Part shown: piece by piece, positions 60,051 to 64,000 of the stretch
Position numbering within the stretch: position 1 is the stretch's first letter
How the letters are laid out: each line of letters starts with the position of its first letter
From: Tieghemostelium lacteum
Taxonomy: Eukaryota; Evosea; Eumycetozoa; Dictyosteliales; Raperosteliaceae
Reading direction: 5' to 3'
Assembly: GCA_001606155.1 (NCBI GenBank)
Contig: LODT01000004.1
Span: 1,116,001-1,180,000 of the forward strand
DNA: 64,000 nucleotides
Translations under genes and position numbers: made by a program
The notes under the pieces: model-generated
Database searches by the model: none
What the model was told of the DNA's origin: nothing
Seen by the model: only the letters and a program-made list of their open reading frames with translations

Positions 60051-60359
60051 TTAGCAACGTGGGTAGTATGGGTAGCAGGATGGGTATGGATAGCAACCAT
60101 TGTAGTATGGGTAGCATGGGTATGGGTCACAACCTGGACCATAGTATTTCCATACTTCATTAGCAACTTGATTACCACCTTGTGAACCAGATCCACCACC
60201 AACAGATGATACCATTGATTTATCAGAACCCTTGAGGGAGAAAGATGAACCCATTGAAGATAAAGCTTCTATTTAATTTTCATAATTAATTATTGAATTA
60301 ATTAATATCTAAATATTACAAAGTTTAAGAATTTAAAGTTACTTACTTAATAAAGTCAT
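60051..60359 (-). CDS. Small HssA/B-like protein with Tyr/Cys/Pro-rich end
   Basis: Two exons, 60359-60347 and 60268-60051, give 76 residues. The 13-base first exon (MTLL plus one base) joins to KALSSMGSSFSLKGSD, the same gene plan as the HssA/B-like gene at 45441 (MTIL/ASLSSMG). The C-terminal half differs: it is rich in Tyr, Cys and Pro (CDPYPCYPYYNGCYPYPSCY). Such ends occur in related small dictyostelid families. Function unknown. A TATA box lies about 80 bases upstream of the ATG. Confidence 0.8.
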
Positions 60360-61068
60360 TTTTGTATAGGATTTAGTTAATTATTTAGTAAAGAAGAAGA
60401 ACAAGTTGTTAATGAAATTTAGAGTTGAGAAATTTAACTTTTTATAGTGAAATTCATATTGGAATTGTGTGAACTTGTAAATTAAAAAATGTAAATTTCA
60501 AAATAGGTAGTTATAAATACATCTAGATTTTAAAACAACATCAATAATGAATTTAACACACTTACTTGATATAACCAACGAAATACTCAATCCAACTTTG
60601 ATGATTTTATATATATTTGGTTAAAAATAATTTAAAATGGGGTTGGTTTATAATTATATTTAACCCTACAATTATCATCAACACACAAAATCAAATTTCA
60701 AATAGGGGTTAATTTTATCATTATTTTAAAAAAATAGTTAATCTAACCCCATTTTTTTAGTTGAGATGAAATAGTATAACACAACCGTTAACTTATATAA
60801 AATGTGATTTCAATGGGGGTATAATGAAATTTCCCTATTTGATATTATAGTGCTATATCAAAATCTGTTAATCTTAACATTTTGTATCTTATTTATATTA
60901 CTTTTTTGGAAAGTTCTGTTGTAAACATGGATTTAGTAATTACAATGAATATAATTTACCAATCATAAAATTTCATTCATACCCCTTAATTTCGTTGGAT
61001 GACTGTTAATGGTTATTTGGTAATTTCACTACTACATGTATAATTAGATGATATTAAATGGATTAGAT
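60360..61068 (-). promoter_or_regulatory. Upstream region of the small gene, with scattered GGGGTTA-type motifs
   Basis: This 709-base spacer contains a TATA box (TATAAAAAG on the minus strand, 60446-60438). G-rich or C-rich motifs occur on both strands: AATGGGGTT 60636-60644, TAACCCTA 60661-60668, AGGGGTTAA 60704-60712, AACCCCATT 60745-60753, AATGGGGGT 60812-60820 and ACCCCTTAA 60981-60989. In such AT-rich DNA their number is striking. The first and fourth form a perfect inverted repeat about 100 bases apart. A role as developmental enhancer elements is a guess. Confidence 0.45.
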
Positions 61069-63573
61069 TTATAATCTATCCAAGAAATTGTTTAAATCTA
61101 TTACTGGATTGAGACCTTTTCTCTGTCTAATTTGTTGAATTGCATCTAAAACTTTTTGTGAATTATATTGTATTGGGTCTAGTGGAGCCCAAAAATCAAA
61201 AGTAAATGTTGGATATGCTTGACCATGAGTATTGGCAGAAAGTTCACGTTTCAATGAAAATGAATCTAGTACTGGTAAATTTGCTTTAATTGTACAAAGT
61301 GGATTATTTGGTGAATATTCTTCTGATATTATTACAGCACCACGATTTCCCAATACGGTATATACGGAAGGTATATTATTTTGTGGTGTTTTTATATCAA
61401 TTAAATAGACTGGTTGTAAAAGTGTTGGATTTGCTGTCAATTGAGACGCATATAATACTCTACGTGCGGTAGGTATGATTTGTCCACCACCACGTCTAAT
61501 TGCATCAGTCATTAAGGTAACATCCATTATTTTATATTTTACACCACGTACTCTTTCTTCACACAGTGCACCTTCTAGAGTTGCCCAATTGAATCCAGTT
61601 ATAATTGCATCTTTAATTTCGCTAAGATATTGAACACCTGTGGTACTGTCTACTAGAATATTAGGTCCACATCTTTCAGGTCCAAAAGACCATATTTTCC
61701 TAGACTCTAGTTTTGGAACTGCAAATTTATCAAATAGATAATGAGATAATTCAACTGGACTGGATTCAGTAGGAGTAAAATTGTTTTCAATATCCTGTAC
61801 AATGTCCAATGGAAGTGGTTCAGCTTTACAATATATTCTATTATGTTTGTTTGCTGATTTGGATAGACACAGTTGAGTTGATTCCACAGTAACAGTTTCT
61901 CTCATTGTTATTATTGGATCAGAAACTTTTAACTCCAATTCAGAATGAATATAAATTAGTTCATTGAGACCAATATCTAAATTAGCTTCGTTGGATGCTT
62001 CTACATAGATCTCACCAGTATTTTCATCCATATAAGCTCTCACAAGAGACTGTGTTTTATCTAGCATTTTAATACACTCTATCAACTTGGGTAGATCTTG
62101 TGGATTCTTTGGTTCAATACAAACTTTTATGGCACAAATATTTTGGGGAATGGGTGATCTAATTACATAGTTTTCTTCAGAGGTTGTTAGAGTTGCAACT
62201 TTATTAACAAGGTGATGTGAACCAGATATTGCAACAATACATCCTGCAGGAGCTTCATTTATCTTCTCTGCAATACGACCATTCAAAAAATGTATACCTT
62301 TAATAGTTTGAGTACGTATTTCAGCACCTTTAACTATTATACGCACTTTTTGATCCACTTTTAATGTACCTGAAAACACTCTACCCAAAGCCATATAGTT
62401 GCCATTAACACTTGTTGGTATCAGTTTGGAGATATAGAAAATCATTGGACCATTTGGATCATTAGTTCTCATACTTTCAGCAGTCTCACCCTTCATAGGA
62501 CCAGTATACAAAAATGGCAATCTTTTAGGCATTGCCTCATTTGGAGAGGGACAATGTTGAATAATAACAGGTAGAATACAATCATTTAATGGTAAAAACT
62601 TTTTCATTATACTTCTAAATAATGGTTTACCTCTTAGTTGAAGATCATTAGAATCCAAAACAATACATAAACTTCTCATCATGTGAGTCAATTTCTCAAT
62701 ATCACTTTCCATAGCTGCATTAATGATTTGGTACAATGGTTGCAATATAAATTGGCAAAATGCTCTGGTTAATGTTTCACCTGTGTCTGTTGTATTAATT
62801 GTAACCCACTTTTTAGATTCTGGAGAAAAGTAGTGGTCACCCCAGAATTTCTGGACTAACTTGTGTTTTTCAATACCAAATTTTGAAGCATACATTGATG
62901 CAAAGTTTGATAGACGAAAACCAAATCCACATAACCCAGAACCAAATGCAATGTTTCCTACAGTTGGTGACAATAAATCCTCTTCTATTCCAGTGCAAGT
63001 AGCTATGCATATGTTAGTTGACTCTATAGTTCTGACTAAACATTGATAGAGTTCATCTGGTGTCAATTGAAGCTCCAATATCAATCTATCCATTTTATTT
63101 AGAAATAAAGTGTGATTGGTTATTCCATTGGCTATTGAATGTTTAATTTGATTATCAGTGCCTATACAAACACCTTCAATACAATCAACTATAATCATTG
63201 TAGAATCAACCATCTTCAGTGTGCAATGTGTCAATACATTTAAATCTAAATTCCTTGGAATATCAATTAAATTGATTAGATATTCTCTATTTTCATCTTC
63301 ATTATTATTATTGTTATTGCCAATAGAACTTAAATCTTTGGCTAATTCAGTATCACTCAATTCATATAGAATAGGAAAGAGCGCTGATTGTATTTGAATG
63401 GAGGATTCTGAAGGTTTCAAAGATATATCTGACAATCTAGAAGTTAAATGATCTATAATGGTTGATTTACCATGATCAACATGAGCAATAAATGCAATAT
63501 TTCTAATATTATTGGTTTTATTAAATACTACATTCACTTTATCTATTACTTTCTCATTTATTAACTTGTCCAT
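61069..63573 (-). CDS. EF-2-like GTPase paralogue lacking the diphthamide histidine
   Basis: Single exon, 834 residues from the first ATG (MDKLINEKVIDKVNVVF); the length is that of EF-2, without the EFL1 insertion. Domain order is as in EF-2. P-loop AHVDHGKST (30-38) and NKMD (159-162) are intact. Switch II reads DIPRN (104-108) where EF-2 has D-x-P-G-H, and the effector loop is not recognisable. In domain IV, DVTLMTDAIRRGGGQIIPTA has Arg693 where EF-2 has the histidine that becomes diphthamide. The C-terminus RQRKGLNPVIDLNNFLDRL keeps the EF-2 pattern. GTP hydrolysis and normal translocation are therefore doubtful. It may act in ribosome assembly, rescue or regulation; that is inference. Confidence 0.85.
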   Translation of the reverse strand: MDKLINEKVIDKVNVVFNKTNNIRNIAFIAHVDHGKSTIIDHLTSRLSDISLKPSESSIQIQSALFPILYELSDTELAKDLSSIGNNNNNNEDENREYLINLIDIPRNLDLNVLTHCTLKMVDSTMIIVDCIEGVCIGTDNQIKHSIANGITNHTLFLNKMDRLILELQLTPDELYQCLVRTIESTNICIATCTGIEEDLLSPTVGNIAFGSGLCGFGFRLSNFASMYASKFGIEKHKLVQKFWGDHYFSPESKKWVTINTTDTGETLTRAFCQFILQPLYQIINAAMESDIEKLTHMMRSLCIVLDSNDLQLRGKPLFRSIMKKFLPLNDCILPVIIQHCPSPNEAMPKRLPFLYTGPMKGETAESMRTNDPNGPMIFYISKLIPTSVNGNYMALGRVFSGTLKVDQKVRIIVKGAEIRTQTIKGIHFLNGRIAEKINEAPAGCIVAISGSHHLVNKVATLTTSEENYVIRSPIPQNICAIKVCIEPKNPQDLPKLIECIKMLDKTQSLVRAYMDENTGEIYVEASNEANLDIGLNELIYIHSELELKVSDPIITMRETVTVESTQLCLSKSANKHNRIYCKAEPLPLDIVQDIENNFTPTESSPVELSHYLFDKFAVPKLESRKIWSFGPERCGPNILVDSTTGVQYLSEIKDAIITGFNWATLEGALCEERVRGVKYKIMDVTLMTDAIRRGGGQIIPTARRVLYASQLTANPTLLQPVYLIDIKTPQNNIPSVYTVLGNRGAVIISEEYSPNNPLCTIKANLPVLDSFSLKRELSANTHGQAYPTFTFDFWAPLDPIQYNSQKVLDAIQQIRQRKGLNPVIDLNNFLDRL

Positions 63574-63745
63574 TCCCAATTTAAATTTAATTTAATATCT
63601 CTATGATCATAATATTTTCTAAAAAATTAAACTGAAAAATATTTTCACACATAAATTCTTCCAAATTTTAAACTTTTTCCACTTTTTTTAAACTTATTGA
63701 ACATTCAAAGAAAATTTATTATTATTATTTATTGATCAAATATTA
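63574..63745. other. Divergent promoter region, EF-2-like / UBZ4-like gene
   Basis: This 172-base AT-rich spacer has an ATT run near 63718-63730. No clear element is seen. Confidence 0.4.
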
Positions 63746-64000
63746 ATGTCCACTCCCAAAAAAACCAATAGAAGAAATAGAAGCTCATCTAGAAGATAAA
63801 TATAAATAAAATATTTGCATTATTTGTGATGAAGCAATAAATATTGTTAATTCAGTAACCCACATTCGTGAATGTTCAAACATACAAGAATTACGTAAAT
63901 CGAGATAATCATCAAAAGGATTGGTCATTACTTTAAGGTAATAACAATAGTTCGGGTGGTAGAGGAAGAAAGAAGAAATTCTCTTTTGAGTTAACTAGAA
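63746..64000 (+). pseudogene. UBZ4-like zinc-finger gene fragment, disrupted or mis-assembled, cut by window end
   Basis: From about 63809 one frame reads NICIICDEAINIVNSVTHIR followed by ECSNIQELR. The spacing C-x2-C-x11-H-x3-C is that of UBZ4 (Rad18/SLX4-type) ubiquitin-binding fingers. A short intron (63895-63937, GTAAAT...TTTAAG) would continue the frame as NNNSSGGRGRKKKFSFELTR to the window edge. Upstream, an ATG at 63746 (MSTPKK) leads into a run of seven A, after which the matching frame (PIEEIEAHLEDKYK) is one base off, and a TAA stands just before the finger. So this is either a host pseudogene, an unusual gene start, or a sequence error. A DNA-repair role would be expected for an intact gene of this type. 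Confidence 0.35.

Noticed and set aside
59813-60202. 129-codon minus-strand frame rich in His and Thr
   Set aside because: It is a shifted frame over the Tyr/Cys/Pro-coding repeat of the small gene at 60051-60359.

Overview
The window looks like nuclear DNA of a dictyostelid social amoeba. The intergenic DNA and the short introns (about 40-190 bases, GT...AG, often GTATGT or GTAAGT donors) are very AT-rich. Coding regions carry poly-Q, poly-N and poly-T runs. Several families are typical of dictyostelids: ComC-like EGF/TIG surface proteins, HssA/B-like small proteins, divergent F-box/LRR-like proteins, a PTS2-bearing citrate synthase and a Q-rich Med13. Codon use seems less extremely AT-biased than in D. 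discoideum, so another dictyostelid lineage is likely; the species was not determined. I see no transposon, rRNA, tRNA or CRISPR array.

Layout. 1-10828: three tandem genes on the minus strand for large type I membrane proteins (signal peptide, about 950 residues of diverged ectodomain, EGF module, membrane-proximal module, TM helix, short basic tail). A 3'-end relic of a further copy lies at about 11060-11097. 11299-12391: four-CBS protein (minus). 12952-14274: IFRD-family protein. 14542-16185: RhoGAP/beta-propeller fusion. 16598-18354: mitochondrial Hsp60. 18624-19781: stand-alone type III polyketide-synthase-like protein whose catalytic Cys and Asn are replaced. 19865-21967: shorter TIG/EGF membrane protein. 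22000-23127: secreted SGNH/CE2-like esterase (minus). 23362-24696: phenylalanine hydroxylase (minus). 25153-27021: F-box/LRR-like protein. 27191-27669: small unknown gene (minus). 27780-29544: DNA polymerase beta-type enzyme. 29631-33813: a fourth large ComC-like gene (minus).

33950-36113: a three-repeat PsbP/DcrB-like protein and a Cu/Zn superoxide dismutase (both minus). 36403-38048: peroxisomal citrate synthase (minus). 38536-39894: Rab GDI. 40181-40984: enolase-phosphatase E1. 41028-44837: Msh6 (minus). 45441-45775: HssA/B-like small protein. 45847-50782: three F-box/LRR-like genes in alternating orientation. 51153-58130: Mediator subunit 13. 58662-59821: coiled-coil/proline-rich protein. 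60051-60359: second HssA/B-like small protein (minus). 61069-63573: EF-2 paralogue without the diphthamide histidine (minus). 63746-64000: start of a gene or pseudogene with a UBZ4-like finger.

Most genes are unrelated housekeeping functions packed closely together. The exception is the surface-protein family. The four large genes share one three-exon structure. Their ectodomains differ strongly, while their last kilobase is nearly identical in DNA, including silent sites. This is the pattern expected of a diversifying receptor family whose membrane-proximal half is kept uniform by gene conversion. The other points of most interest are the type III PKS-like protein with a remodelled active site and the EF-2-like protein with a degenerate switch II and no diphthamide site.
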